Both the position numbers and the translations under genes were made by a program. The notes under the pieces were generated by a model, which worked only from the letters and a program-made list of their open reading frames with translations, made no database searches and had not been told where the DNA came from. A DNA stretch of 64,000 bases from Calcarisporiella thermophila CBS 279.70 (lineage: Eukaryota; Calcarisporiellomycota). The stretch lies in assembly GCF_041956535.1 (NCBI RefSeq), contig NW_027192204.1, positions 133,069-197,068 on the forward strand. The letters are read 5' to 3'. Below are positions 9,487 to 20,622 of this stretch, piece after piece. The first letter of the stretch is position 1; each line of letters opens with the position of its first letter.

Positions 9487-11801
9487 CTAATCATCTTCGT
9501 CGTCAATATCGTCAGCGCTTAACGCATCGTCGTCAGCAACTTTGCGCTCTAGCAAGGGTTTGATAAGCTTGTTGAAATAGGGATGCTCGCTATGAGGATT
9601 CTGCCGCTTCACGTGTGCAAAGTAGGCCTCATATATGTTGCCATCGTAGCGTCCGAGGGGCGAGTTGATTACATAGTCGGTATAGTTGAATGCATCGATC
9701 AAAGGAATGGCTTGGTCACGGACTGCTTGGCATTCAGTGGAGATCAGCTTGCGAATGTAGTCCATCTGTTCTGGGGTGAAGTACTGGTACTGCAGGAAGG
9801 CACCGGCATTCTCGTCAATGGCGTATAGGCCATAGAGTCTGCACAGATGCCCAAGAGCAGGTGCAAGTTCTGCGGGTGCATTGCGGATCCCATCACGGAA
9901 TTGCTTGAAGAGGTAGCCTTGAGTATGGATACGGGCAGCATAAAGACGTGCCTGGGAGCAATGCTCGTATGCTTCGTCCGAGGTCATATTCTGTTTAAGG
10001 GCCTCCTCAAAATCTTCTCCAGCTTTACGCACAACCTGTGCAGTAACAGTATCCCATGCATCTGCAATAATATCGAAGTTGGCCAAGTCCTCGTTCCGCT
10101 TAGCGGGGCAGCGCTTGCCGATCAGGGAGGAGAGATTGTTGAGATAGCCCACTGCAGTGGAGAATTTGTTGCCCTTGATGGCCTCTCGATAGCAGTTGAT
10201 AAGGAAGCGACCGAGCTGCAGGGTTAGAATGGTGTTGTCTCCTTCCCAAGTGCACTGAACGGCAAAGTCTTGGTACATGCTTGCAAACCCGGTGTAGGCC
10301 GAGTATCCATGGCCACCACATGCCTGACGGCATTGCTCAATCAGCGAGAGACAACTCCATGTGCAGAAAGCCTTAAGGCCGGCTGAGGCAGCGTGTGTTT
10401 CCTTTAGAAGCTTAATTGCGTCGTGCATCTGCGGGTCGTTCGGGTCGGATGTCTCCAGAATGTCGACCATCGAGTTGAACAGTTTAGTTAGCTCACGACC
10501 CGTGAAATGCATGGCATAAGTCAATGCCAATAGAGGCATCAAGCGGCGCTGGTGAATTGGGTAGTCAAGAAGACATGTTTCCAGTTCTCCCGGCTTGGAT
10601 GCAAATTGCCGACGAATCGCAGCATATCGAATAGCAATGGTCAGTGCTTTTTTCGACATGTTGCCACTGTCATTCACCATAGCAGTGCGTCCTTGCAAGA
10701 GCGCACCGTAAGCAAGCTGAGCAAGCGGCGGCTCAGTAACTTCGCCACCTCGAGACACTTTAGTATGTCTCATAAGCATGTTTGAACGCGGGATTCGCAC
10801 ATGCGTGAATTGGATCCATCCATTGTCAATGCCATCACGGCCCATCTTCTTGCCGATGTCACCGATATTAATTCCAGGTAAAAGCTGATAGGTCTTGGGG
10901 TCACGAAGCGGAACCACGAAGGATTTGGTACCATAGCGTTTGCCTTTCACGATAAGTTGTGCAAATACCACACTATAGAAGAGGGCAGATAAAGACAGAA
11001 GAATTAATGGGACACAATGAAAGAAACTGACAGAATCAAGGCCGGGATACATACGCATGAGTGGCACTGTGAGCAGCACCTCCAATCCACCATTTTGTGG
11101 CTGTGATGGTTGGGGTATGGATGATGAACTGATCCGATGCCTCATCGAATGTTGCCGTTGTTTCCAAGCCAGCCACATTGGAACCATGGCCAAGCTCAGT
11201 CATTGCAAAGCAACCAATCATCCCATTGAGCGCCATAGCACCCTTGGATATCCAGTGTGAAAACTGTGCGGGCGAAGCCGAGCCCCTCAGAGCACCGAAA
11301 AATAGACCGTAGTGGACCCCGAAACGTGTCCAGAAACCGGGGTCAATCACACTTACTAGTTCCATACGATGCTGGAAATTTTCGACACTTTCAATTGAAA
11401 GATAGTTCACCATGTTTCGGAATTTCTCCATAGTGCGCTCACGGATTTGATCCTTTGTGAGATCATACACATCATAGAGCCGGAAAATGGGATCACGCTC
11501 GAACTCGAGCATCATGCGCTCACGCATCTCAGTCATCTTCTTCCCTCCATCTAGGTAATATGTTAATTCACGAACGGGGAAGGATGCTTTTTGACGCTCT
11601 TTGGCCATCATCTCCATAGGGCTAGTCAGATAAAAACCACGATTTTGAAAAATACTCGTTTTAGCGAGAAAAAGTAAACAGGATAATAGACGTAGCATTC
11701 AATACATACTGGGGAGGTTTCGGCGGATCTGAGCTTAATGCATTGCACGGTTGTGCAGAAAGCTGATTCGAGATCAATTCTAGACGTTGCTGCGAAGACA
11801 T
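9487..11801 (-). CDS. POX1: Peroxisomal acyl-CoA oxidase
   Basis: First step of peroxisomal beta-oxidation: FAD-dependent conversion of acyl-CoA to trans-2-enoyl-CoA with release of H2O2. Three exons, 11710-11801, 11055-11621 and 9487-10972, join in frame to 714 aa. The first exon gives MSSQQRLELISNQLSA; the next begins HPMEMMAKERQKASFPV. Family blocks: GCFAMTELGHGSNVAGLETTATFD, TKWWIGGAA, GINIGDIGKKMGRDGIDNGWIQF, YAAIRRQF, CRQACGGHGYSAYTG, and CTWEGDNTILTLQ, whose Glu is the usual catalytic base. The C-terminus is acidic (DDIDDEDD) with no SKL-type PTS1, as in yeast Pox1, so import would use another signal. An inverted repeat fitting CGG-N16-CCG lies about 125 bp upstream. The exon starting at 11710 is short but its sequence matches the conserved N-terminus. 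Confidence 0.95.
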
Positions 11802-12516
11802 GAGTCAGATAAGTTAGAGGGATGCGGGTCTATATCACGTCTATTGAAATGGAAACAACAAAAAGGGGAACCAAAGAAAGGAAATGGTAATTCGAGAGCT
11901 GGAAGAGCTAGAAGCGAACAGGAAAAGCGGCGAGGTTGGAGTGAAACCGCTTCGTTTATTTATTCGACTTGGGGGTGTGGTTGGAGTTTTTTCATATGCA
12001 AATGACCAATTTGCAATCACGTGTTATCGCGGGGGGATTCCAATGAGTTCATTTGATATTCTGCTGAAGCGACATCCCCATCTTTTGCTCAAAGTTAGCT
12101 ACTGTCAATTAAGCTAATTTAAATCTGACACATCGGATATTTGCACGTGAGAGTATTGCGGAAAACGGGTCAATCCAGACTTTTCGTTCTGCACCTTCGC
12201 ACGGCCAGACCGGCTGGTCCAGTGTTTGGGGTCAAGGTGCAAATCCCCGATCGACTTTAGGGTTAGGCATGGTGGAACAGCTAGTCTCTATTTTCATAAA
12301 TAAAATTAACAAAGACGAATGTCGGATGTGAATCGGAATTTGATCAGTGCAGTGGAACAAAAACAGAAAGCAAACTCTTGGTTAGAAAAAAGCTATATGA
12401 AGTATACACATGAAAATAGAACAGGACGATCGAAACAGAAGAATCCATCACCGAGGAAAAGCAATATAAATAAGGTATTCCGATGAGTAAAAAATTTGAG
12501 GGAAATGAAAGATAAC
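11802..12516. promoter_or_regulatory. Acyl-CoA oxidase promoter and HSE1 3' region
   Basis: 715 bp between the POX1 start and the HSE1 stop, both genes minus. Contains the CGG-N16-CCG inverted repeat (listed separately) and two CACGTG boxes at 12018-12023 and 12144-12149. No separate gene seen; the plus-strand ORFs here lack any recognisable domain. Confidence 0.5.
11925..11952. promoter_or_regulatory. Candidate oleate-response-type element
   Basis: AAGCGG at 11925-11930 and CCGCTT at 11947-11952 form a perfect 6-bp inverted repeat with a 16-bp spacer. This fits CGG-N15-18-CCG, the site of yeast Oaf1/Pip2 Zn2Cys6 activators on beta-oxidation genes. It lies 124 bp upstream of the acyl-CoA oxidase start codon. 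Site by pattern; function inferred. Confidence 0.5.
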
Positions 12517-15500
12517 CTAATGCTTCACTCCGCGTTTTGCCAGAGCCGCTTGAAGTTGTTGCTGGAAAGTCTGTGCTTGAATTGGCTGTAGTGTTGGCAA
12601 AGGCCGAGTTGGTTTGGGTGGGATAGCTGAAGCATTGCTTGACAAGTTTTGAGCCTGGTCTTTGGATTCCGAGCTGGCCTGAGGTTGGGTCTCGCACGAG
12701 GGGGACGGAGAGCAGGACTCATTAGAAGGCAGCGGTGTCTTGGGTTTCGAAGTTTGAGGAAGAGATGCAGGCTTTGTGCTTTGCGGATGAGAAGGAGAGG
12801 AGTCGTCGTTCGCGAGCTGAGGAGTGGGGGAAGGGGTAGGCAAAGATGAGGAATATACTGGACCAGGAGCCTCTTCACTTTCCGGGACGACTTGGTTTGG
12901 AGATGGGGTGGGCGAGTAATCTTCAGGAAATGAGTGAGGCTTCTCCACTGTTGCCTCTAAATCAGGCTCGTCCGGCTTTAGTACTTCGGTCGAGGAAGTG
13001 TAGAGCTCTATTTCGTCAGTATCCGGCTTAAGTGCCTCGTGAGCTAGCACACTATGTGTTTCAGCAGTTTCAGATGGTTGAGCAGGAGGCATAAACGAAG
13101 TGCCGGGAGAGGCGAAGACCGGCGAAGATGGAGGATAGGGAGCTGAAGATACTGCGACCGTTGGGGGTATAGAGCTCACAGGTCCATTGGGGGGGTAGCC
13201 CTCAGCTACGTAATTTATTGGAGCAGTAGCCTGGGATGTATTGGTGTGTATCGAGGGAGGCGATGGGGATGCTGAAGGGGTGTGATGGTGGGGCTGAGGG
13301 AAGGATGGGTAATACGAGTTCGACGAAAAATTATATCCCGTCGCTACTGTGGGGAATGATCCGTGCGCTAGAGATGGTGTCGGTGTTGACGGTATCATTA
13401 GCGGAGTCGAAGGTATCATCGGAGTGGCAGGGGGGAGCACAGGGGTGGGAAATGCGATATGCTGAGGCTGCGGAGGGCTGTGGATGGACTCATATCCTTG
13501 GGGAGGGTAGAAATCCACCGGCTTTTCGATAGCACTGTGGCGACGATGTAAGGTGGTGGAAGATGATGAACTGTGACTATATTTAGCTATGGACGCTTCC
13601 ATCACACGGTCGTAAAGGGATATAATGTAAGAAAGCCGTTCGTTGAGCCAGAGCAATTCGTCTGAATATTAGGGAAAATAAAATAAGAGAATAAAGCCAA
13701 AGCAGAGTATAAAAAAGAAGTTACCTTGCTTTCGTTCATATATATCAACTTCTTTGCTGATTTCTGAATTACTTGCGAGTGCGCGCCTAAATAAAGTCTG
13801 CCAAAGTATATCAACATTAAGATATTCAACAATTGCGAAGTATTAGAGTGGCCATGAATACCTGCAATGCCTCATCGTTAGAGAATTTATCAGGGTTCAA
13901 ATCGATTCCTTTCATCATTTCTACGAAATCATTCACCACGTGAATTTCTCGAAGAACCCGCGACTCTCGCTCTGCCTCCTTTCTCATTTCTTCGTCCGAC
14001 TGATTTTCAATTATCTTCTAGTGAAAGAGAGTAGAGTATATTTGAATCCTTTACCTAATATTCAATTAAAAGCCATCTTTGCTTACCACGTAGTTGACTG
14101 GAAAAAGCCCTTGCTTTCTGTTTAAGACTCCATACCACCACTCTTTATATTTTTTTTCGATCAACAATATGACATCGTCCTTCTTAAAAGTCAGCTGATC
14201 TTCGTCCGTGTTAGTAGGCTCATAATCAAAAAGCGCTCTCACACGAACTACAGGCTGTGCATTTGAGGGTTTCTTGCTTGACAGCGATGTTTCAGTTGCA
14301 CTATTGGATGCTGTGATGATAGGCTCAGTAGATTTGGATCGTTTGGATTCTGTAACCCGTTCATCTAATGAATTGGCGTAGAGTTGTGGCCCAGAGGCGG
14401 GTTTTTTTGTACATGTTGCAGGGCCAGGTCTGCTCATGGATCCTACAGGTGCACTTATAGAAGTACCGGAGGTGGGTGAGGAACTACTGGGCTTAGGCAA
14501 GTTTTGTGTTTTAGTAGGAAAGGGCGATGGCCCACTTGTGGCTGGTTTAGTGGAAGTTTTCGGGAAGAGAGGCGGCTTTGCCTGAGAAGTAGTGCTAGGT
14601 AAATTGGAGGGCGTCGCTTTCCCAGCTATTGAATTTGAGTTCAGAGAATCTATCCGCTTTCCCTAGGGTAACGAGTGCTCATGGGTCAGCTTAAGTAATA
14701 TAATATATATAGGAATTGGATAGCCTACAGGTAAATGATACTGTGCTTGCTCGATCTTTTGTGGAAAAGTGTCATATTGATTTTCAGAAAGTGAGAGCGC
14801 AAGAGCAAGTTGTAATTCCTCCTCTTCCTTTTTCGCTAAATGTGCCTAAATAGTACATCCAGGTTACTCGTTCGCTGTTGCCCGATAAAAATGCTCTAAA
14901 TAGGTTTACCTGGTTAGACATTATATTAGGAATCGGACGTATAGGAAATCGAAATCCTACAAGGAAAATCATCAGTTAAATGCAGTAGGCAATATGAGAA
15001 ATGTGAAGGTTTACCTTGAGTCTTCAGTTTCTCATATTTCTCTTGTATCACGTAGAGATATGGGTCCGAATAAAAGTCTATGGCCCATTGCTGAATTAGA
15101 TCTAATATTTTTTCCTTCACTTTTACATCAGTGTTCTGGCGAAATATATGAATAGTGTAGAAGAAAGTAGCAGAATAGTAGAGTAATTAATAGTTTGATT
15201 TAATATAGACACTTAGAAATATAGATACCTTTTCTCTCAACAGTGTGGTCATAGATTTAACGAATGGTCTTGATGCAACCTCGCGACGGATCTCAGGACT
15301 TCCATTCTTTACAAGCGCTTCAATTACCTATTAACGAATATATTTCAAGTGAAGAATTCAGCACCCCTGAATCAAAAGTAATGGAGTGAAAACATTTCGT
15401 AGCTACAGTTAGAGTGAGGAGTTGGACAGCACAATTGCGGTGTTTTAATCGCTTCATTACGGCAGATGCACATTTCTCAGCACTATCAACAAAAAACATG

Positions 15501-15752
15501 TATGATGCCATAATTCTAGCATCGCGCGTTTTATTTCAAGATTTAAAGCATTATACACATACTCTTCAGCATTTTGGACTCCATCGCACACATCTAAAAT
15601 TAACTGCCAATTCTCTGGAGCATTTTCTGCAGTGGCTTTACCTATATGGAGCGGTAATTCGTTCAATCTCCGTGTCAGGATTGCGTCAATGTTACAATGA
15701 TCAACTTACGGACTCGTTCATCAAATGGATTCGGTGGTGTTGAACGAAACAT
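12517..15752 (-). CDS. HSE1: ESCRT-0 subunit HSE1 (STAM homologue)
   Basis: Partner of Vps27 in ESCRT-0, sorting ubiquitinated cargo at endosomes. Many exons on the minus strand. The first eight I place at 15710-15752, 15563-15641, 15407-15482, 15229-15327, 15015-15135, 14910-14956, 14728-14845 and 14087-14662, with more exons down to 12517. Order: VHS domain ([20 protein letters not shown], then [53 protein letters not shown]), a UIM ([15 protein letters not shown]), an SH3 domain ([39 protein letters not shown]), a helical GAT-like segment ([20 protein letters not shown], then [24 protein letters not shown]), and a long Pro/Ser-rich tail. This is the exact HSE1/STAM architecture. The tail is longer than in yeast. 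Exon ends beyond the first eight are approximate. Confidence 0.93.
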
Positions 15753-16055
15753 TTCTCTAGGAGTCTGAGAGAAGCTTGAGAAATCAAACGTGCGCTAAAA
15801 TGAAGTTGATCAAATCATAGCGGTCACACTGGAACATTCGTTGAAATTGTTCGTTTTTCTTTTAAGATTCAATGCATACTTGGCATTGAAGGAAATCGAG
15901 TAAAGCGCGCGAGAGAACGAATAAAAATAGATTATGGGAAAATAACATGGATGTATTCATTTACAAAAGAAAAAGAAAAACAAAAATAAACCAAACTATT
16001 AAAAATGTTCTAAAAAGTAGCGCGTATCCCCCCCCAAAAAAGTGCACAACGGTAT
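15753..16055. other. Intergenic, HSE1 promoter / L11 3' end
   Basis: 303 bp, with A-rich and C-rich runs (polyC near 16029). Presumably the HSE1 promoter and the 3' UTR of the L11 gene. Nothing else seen. Confidence 0.45.
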
Positions 16056-16502
16056 TTATGGCACTACTTGAATGCCGGCCGTCCGTGCCGTTCCAATGAT
16101 ACTTCCACAAATTTTGTCTAGGCTCAAATGTCGCATATGCTCATCTTGCTGCTTGATTTTCGCAATCTCATACACATGCTTTAGACTTACTTTCCCCGCA
16201 ATCTCCTTCCCAGGCTTGCCGGCACCTTTCTCAATGCCTGCAGCTCTTTTCAATAAAAACATCGTAGGTGGAGTTTTGGTGACAAATGTAAATGTGCGAT
16301 CGGGATTGACGGTGATAACGGTAGGGATGGGTGTACCTGGAGCAAGTGAGGAAGTGCGATCATTAAACTGTTTGCAGAAATCCATGGATTTAATTCCGCG
16401 TTGTCCCAATGCAGGACCCACAGGAGGAGAGGGAGTGGCCTTGCCAGCCGGTACAAGGAGTCGAAGAAGTGCTGAAGATCCCTGGATCGCTTGCTTCGAC
16501 AT
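16056..16502 (-). CDS. mrpl11: Mitochondrial ribosomal protein L11 (uL11m)
   Basis: Large-subunit protein of the mitochondrial ribosome, forming the stalk base at the GTPase centre. Single exon, 148 aa starting MSKQAIQGSSALLRLLVPAGKA; the frame is open further upstream but the family begins here. Signature blocks: LLVPAGKATPSPPVGPALGQRGI, MDFCKQFNDRT, PTVITVNPDRTFTFVTKTPPT, LLKRAAGIEKGAGKPGKEIAG, and the C-terminal IIGTARTAGIQV. Bacterial-type features and the short basic leader support a mitochondrial rather than a cytosolic L12 identity. Confidence 0.95.
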   Translation of the reverse strand: MSKQAIQGSSALLRLLVPAGKATPSPPVGPALGQRGIKSMDFCKQFNDRTSSLAPGTPIPTVITVNPDRTFTFVTKTPPTMFLLKRAAGIEKGAGKPGKEIAGKVSLKHVYEIAKIKQQDEHMRHLSLDKICGSIIGTARTAGIQVVP

Positions 16503-17247
16503 CGTATTCTCGTGCAAAGTGTATTTTTGAGAGAATTGCAATTCTGATTGTTGACAAGTATGAGTGTGGCTTAGTAGTAATTTGTTACGGGGGGATAGTT
16601 TGAGATAGTGAGTAGACTTAACTCCGATAAACAGACATGATATTTATAAAAAATACAAAAAATCTAAATGAATTTAACACTGTGCCTAGTATATGCAACG
16701 GGTCTGTATAAACGGAATCTTAGGCAAACTAAGTCTTATTTTGTATCTTTAACCTATTTTGAACTTTGCCTGGCTTCAGGGTCGGTTTGGATTTTCTAAC
16801 GGAATTGTCTCGGATTACTGCAAACAGAGTTCTAAAATGAAAGAACCGTTCTCGAAGAAACACTACTCTTGTTAGGTCAATGACCTGCTTTCCCAAGGTG
16901 AAATGAAGGAGTGCTTTGACTTCTTCTTGGACTCAAGAGGATACTTTATGCGACGTTAATCAGTGTGATATGTACCACAGGATCATACCTCGCAAGGAGG
17001 GAGGATGTACATATTATTTATTCGACAATGAAAGGCAAAGGAAAAAAAGGCCGAAAAAGGTAAAGATAAATTAATATATAGCTAAATTCAGCAATTGAAT
17101 TGATCTGTTTTTATGCCCCGGAATTTTCGAGATTTAATTACATATATCACCCCACAATCAAACGCTTTCGCGTCTTCTGCCCTAGCTTGGCAATGTCTGT
17201 ATTTCTTTACCACACGCTGCTTGGTTTTTGTTTATGGTGTTGAAGTG
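16503..17247. other. Divergent intergenic region, L11 / SOD
   Basis: 745 bp between head-to-head genes. AT-rich at both ends, with a less AT-rich middle (about 16760-17000) that contains short open frames but nothing I recognise. Presumably both promoters. Confidence 0.4.
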
Positions 17248-17912
17248 ATGAAACTTTTCAACATTGCCACCGTCATTTGCTCCTTTGCAGAAATCGCACA
17301 GGCGCTGACCACATACGGACTTATGCCGCGGAAAGGTGCTGACGATTCTTATGCCATTGCAAGTATCAAACAAAGTGAGTTAACTTTACGCAACTATATC
17401 CCTCTTGAGGTCCAAATGCAAAATTGATCATTGACTCTTTTATTCTGTTTTATCTTACAATCGCAGATGGTATCATCGCGACCTTTGGATTTAAACAGGA
17501 ACCGGGGGATCAGATGAGAGTACGTGTCATTGTCGAGCAAGGGCTCAATGAGACAATCCATCCCTATCACGTACATTTGTATCCAGTCCCTCCTAATAAC
17601 GACTGCTACAGGACTGGCAGACATCTCGATCCCATGCGTGTCCGAGGATCTGATCGCTGCAATAGTAAGAATGGGTATCAGTGCGAAGTGGGTGACTTGA
17701 GTGGGAAGCATGGGCCGCTCAAGGGTTCAGAGGAGAACTTCCAACTTATCGATATCCAATACGACGACGCGGATCTTACATTTACGGGTAACAACTCTAT
17801 CGTTGAACGAAGTGTTGTGATACACCGCTACGACAACTCTAGACTTGCCTGTGCTAATATTACCGTAGTGGATGAAAGCGTCTTTAACAGTTACCTGCCT
17901 TCGGAAAATTGA
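17248..17912 (+). CDS. Secreted Cu-only superoxide dismutase
   Basis: Extracellular SOD of the Cu/Zn fold that has lost the zinc site, like Candida Sod5. Exons 17248-17374 and 17467-17912 (92-nt intron) give 190 aa. MKLFNIATVICSFAEIAQAL is a signal peptide, which favours the ATG at 17248 over the upstream in-frame one. Copper ligands present: H77 and H79 (in YHVHLYP), H95 (TGRHLDP), H162 (VIHRYD). D119 (GDL) is kept. Zinc ligand H80 of SOD1 is replaced by E116 (CEVGDL) and no His stands in the H71 region. The E-x-x-D arrangement is the same as E110/D113 in Candida Sod5. The structural disulfide C89-C171 and the active-site R168 are present. No C-terminal GPI signal, unlike several fungal relatives. 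Likely role: handling extracellular superoxide, own or host-derived. Confidence 0.85.
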
Positions 17913-19163
17913 TGACGATAAAATTGGCTCGAATGATGATGGCAACGACGGTGGCAATGACGAGAATGAAGACGAGGATCAGTTGTCTGAAAACTCAACT
18001 CAATTTAGGACACACATCTGCCTTTGTTTAACTTTTTCTCTTTTTTAATTTTTCTGCACCTGGCTTTCTATTTGATGACTTTATTTGTAATACGCCATGC
18101 TTCATTTCCTTTATTCCACTTTGGTTATCTGTCTAGCTTTAGGCAATGGAAAGAAAAATCTATACATAACATTCTCCCCTCCCTCCCCCCTTAATTGCCC
18201 TGTATATATACTCTTCCTGTTTTAATAAGAAGCGAAATTAACTTTTGGTGACGAGTATAAATATTGGTGTCAATTCCTCGTTCTAAATTTGCGCCGACTA
18301 GTAGGAATTCAGTCCGAGCATTGAAAGACGTATCATGCAAAATTTTGGCGATATTATTATCCGAGAAAAACCCTAGAATTTCCAAAAAAGGTGTTCAAAG
18401 TAGGTCAGGCCGAGCTAAATGTAAATTGATTATCTGATTTCCATGCAATACCTTGGATCATGGATTGTATATTCTTTTTCGCCAAAAGCGTTGCTGGGGA
18501 TGGTATTAGAAAAACTGAACTCCAAATGTGTAATTCCATGGGGGAACCAAGTTAGATGGCATCTGAACCTTTGCAGCTAAATTTGAGCCTTATTTATTGT
18601 AAAAAATAATAGAATATCAATAAAAATATAGCAAGTATAATATTGATCAATGTTTCCCGAATTGCAGTTTTGGGAGGAACTATAGAATGCAATTATAAAA
18701 AAACTATTTATAGATAAGTTCTGCTCTCTTCGTTCCCCCGTTTTGAAAAGCCTTACGAATCTGTGATGTATTCGAAGAGTGTGTTGGATGAACATCAACT
18801 CCCAGTGTCAATCAAGTCGTTCCCCAGTGCACCTATCTCATGATATCACTACAAATAAAAGAAAGTTTTAGGGGGAAAAAGTAAATGTATAAATTTGGTA
18901 TCTACTACTTATTCTTATCTTCAGCTTTAAGGAATTTCTCGAATACGTGCTTCTTATTTGCATGTGTGTGGCGGGTGGGTATCCAGCTTCATCTCCCGTG
19001 AACTCTCATCTATAGGGTATTGATTGAACTTGTAAAGGTTATATCAACTTAGATAGCCGATCATATGGGTACAAGCCGTATTTGTGTTAATAATTTATAT
19101 AGGTGATGGTCAAATATACATGGAAACACTTATTTAAGATTTTCGTTGAAAACGCTCCTATTA
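17913..19163. other. Intergenic, SOD 3' region / cupredoxin promoter
   Basis: About 1.25 kb, AT-rich, with a C-rich block near 18175-18190. No gene or RNA recognised; the small minus-strand ORFs at 18191-18385 and 18577-18798 lack known motifs and look like chance. Confidence 0.45.
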
Positions 19164-19595
19164 ATGACGCCTCAATTACTATTCTTTATATTTGCCACGA
19201 TTGGCTTTGCTTTCTGTAACCAGACTGTAACCCCAGTAGGGCCAGGTCTTAGTTTTTCACTAGCCGAAATTTCAGCAAAAGTGGGTGAACGAGTAAAATT
19301 CAAATGGAACGGTCCACTTCCTCACGATGTGGTGAGATCCTCTGGTAGTGGAAGTTGCTCTTCTATGCAAGTTGCTCCTCTCGGGATTAGTCCTGCTAAC
19401 TTGTTTAGTTCAGGAATCAAGTTCGGTTTCGCAGATACAGCACGTATTAGCATATGAACAGATATATCGCAAAAACGCTGAATTACTCTAGGTGGGAGTT
19501 TTACGAAGATGTTCCGAACCCCAGGTGATGTCTTCTAATACTGCACTCCACATTGCTTGTTAGGAATGAAGGAGGTTATTCATGTTGTAGAATAA
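19164..19595 (+). pseudogene. Secreted cupredoxin gene with in-frame stop
   Basis: Plastocyanin-like extracellular protein. Exon 1 (19164-19443) encodes a signal peptide (MTPQLLFFIFATIGFAFCNQ) and the first copper-fold blocks, VGERVKFKWNGPLPHDVVRSSGSGSC, with the first His ligand. A 48-nt intron (19444-19491) keeps frame into GSFTKMFRTPGDVF. Then comes TAA at 19536-19538, followed directly in the same frame by YCTPHCLLGMKEVIHVVE to 19595. That is the remaining Cys, His and Met ligand cluster of a type-1 site. So the stop removes the metal site. Alternatives: a sequencing error, or a 39-nt intron (19525-19563, GTGATG...TTAG with CTAAT inside) that would skip the stop in frame but also delete the ligand loop. 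Family call is good; functional state is uncertain. Confidence 0.65.
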
Positions 19596-20622
19596 TGCGC
19601 GAGAGCCAGATATTGATTTCCTTATAGCCAAAGAGAGAACAAGATAATTTATTGTATATTTTCTGTTACTATAATATTGCTCAAAAGTTTATGGGAGAAA
19701 GTAAGATTGTTTCCCGACCTTCAGCGATAATGATTTATTTGTATAAAAAATCACACTAATTAAAGTCGGTTTTCATGAATACAAGATGTCTCAAAGAAGG
19801 TGTCTCTTCGGACGTTTTGAGCTGAGTACTACCGTTTAAAACAGATCCTCCTCCAGGAATATTGGGCATCGAGCCAGGAAGCAGTTCTGAGAGGGTGCTG
19901 CATGACGAACTATTCCCGAAAATTCCCATCCGTGAGAAATACGCGTGGAAGTTCTCTCCCGCTGGAGCAGTTGGGGCTTATCGAGCACAGGTGACCACAC
20001 ACAACCCCAGATAGACTTGCCCTAAGAGGTAAGACAGGAGATTTGGGACGAAAGCTCTCCTTGCAGAAGCGTAGAATAAGTAGAGCCCACGAAGAACCCG
20101 GCGTAACTCTCCCACATGAATTGGGGGGCAAAGATGATTAATGCGAGCGGAGTAAGGAGCGTGCTTCCCGGTTCAATGGCTAAAGACAAGTCTTCTGCAG
20201 GTTGAGCCTCGCATACCAGTCGGAGGATGTTACTCATTCAAAAACGCATGGAGCAGCAAATTTTCATCAATATTGGGCCTTATATAAAATAATAAAAGTA
20301 TATAGAGGTAATCATTTGGTAAAGAATTGGTGCATTATTGCGGTAGGTTAGCAAACTCGAAAAACAACTGGAGAAAGGAAAGGAAAAAAGTTTGAACGTG
20401 ATTATTGAATAGCAACTATAGACTATGGTGAAAAGATTGCACAAGTGAGAGCATTAGATATTCGTAGAGTTATTAGCTCTCTAAGATTTACTCTAATTAT
20501 ATGTAAGAGTTTTGACCAATCAAACTTTCTAGTTCTTCAATAATACAGCCTGATACATTGTGGAATCTCACATATAAAGAAGTTCTTTTGAAGTATAAAA
20601 AAGGTATCAATAATAAGTTGTG
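19596..20622. other. Region with overlapping ORFs of unknown status
   Basis: About 1 kb between the cupredoxin and the desaturase. The part 19860-20240 is visibly less AT-rich than its surroundings and is open on both strands. The minus-strand ORF 20022-20237 reads as a hydrophobic 71-aa peptide containing LLTPLALIIFAPQFMWESYAGFF. A plus-strand frame across about 19850-20010 reads ELFPKIPIREKYAWKFSPAGAVGAYRAQ and ends near GT. I recognise neither. It may be a gene remnant or a poorly conserved small gene. Confidence 0.3.

Noticed and set aside
12160-12260. GGTGCAAATCCCC resembling a tRNA T-arm plus a nearby stem-like stretch
   Set aside because: The T-loop lacks the GTTCRA core and I could not find matching acceptor, D and anticodon arms.
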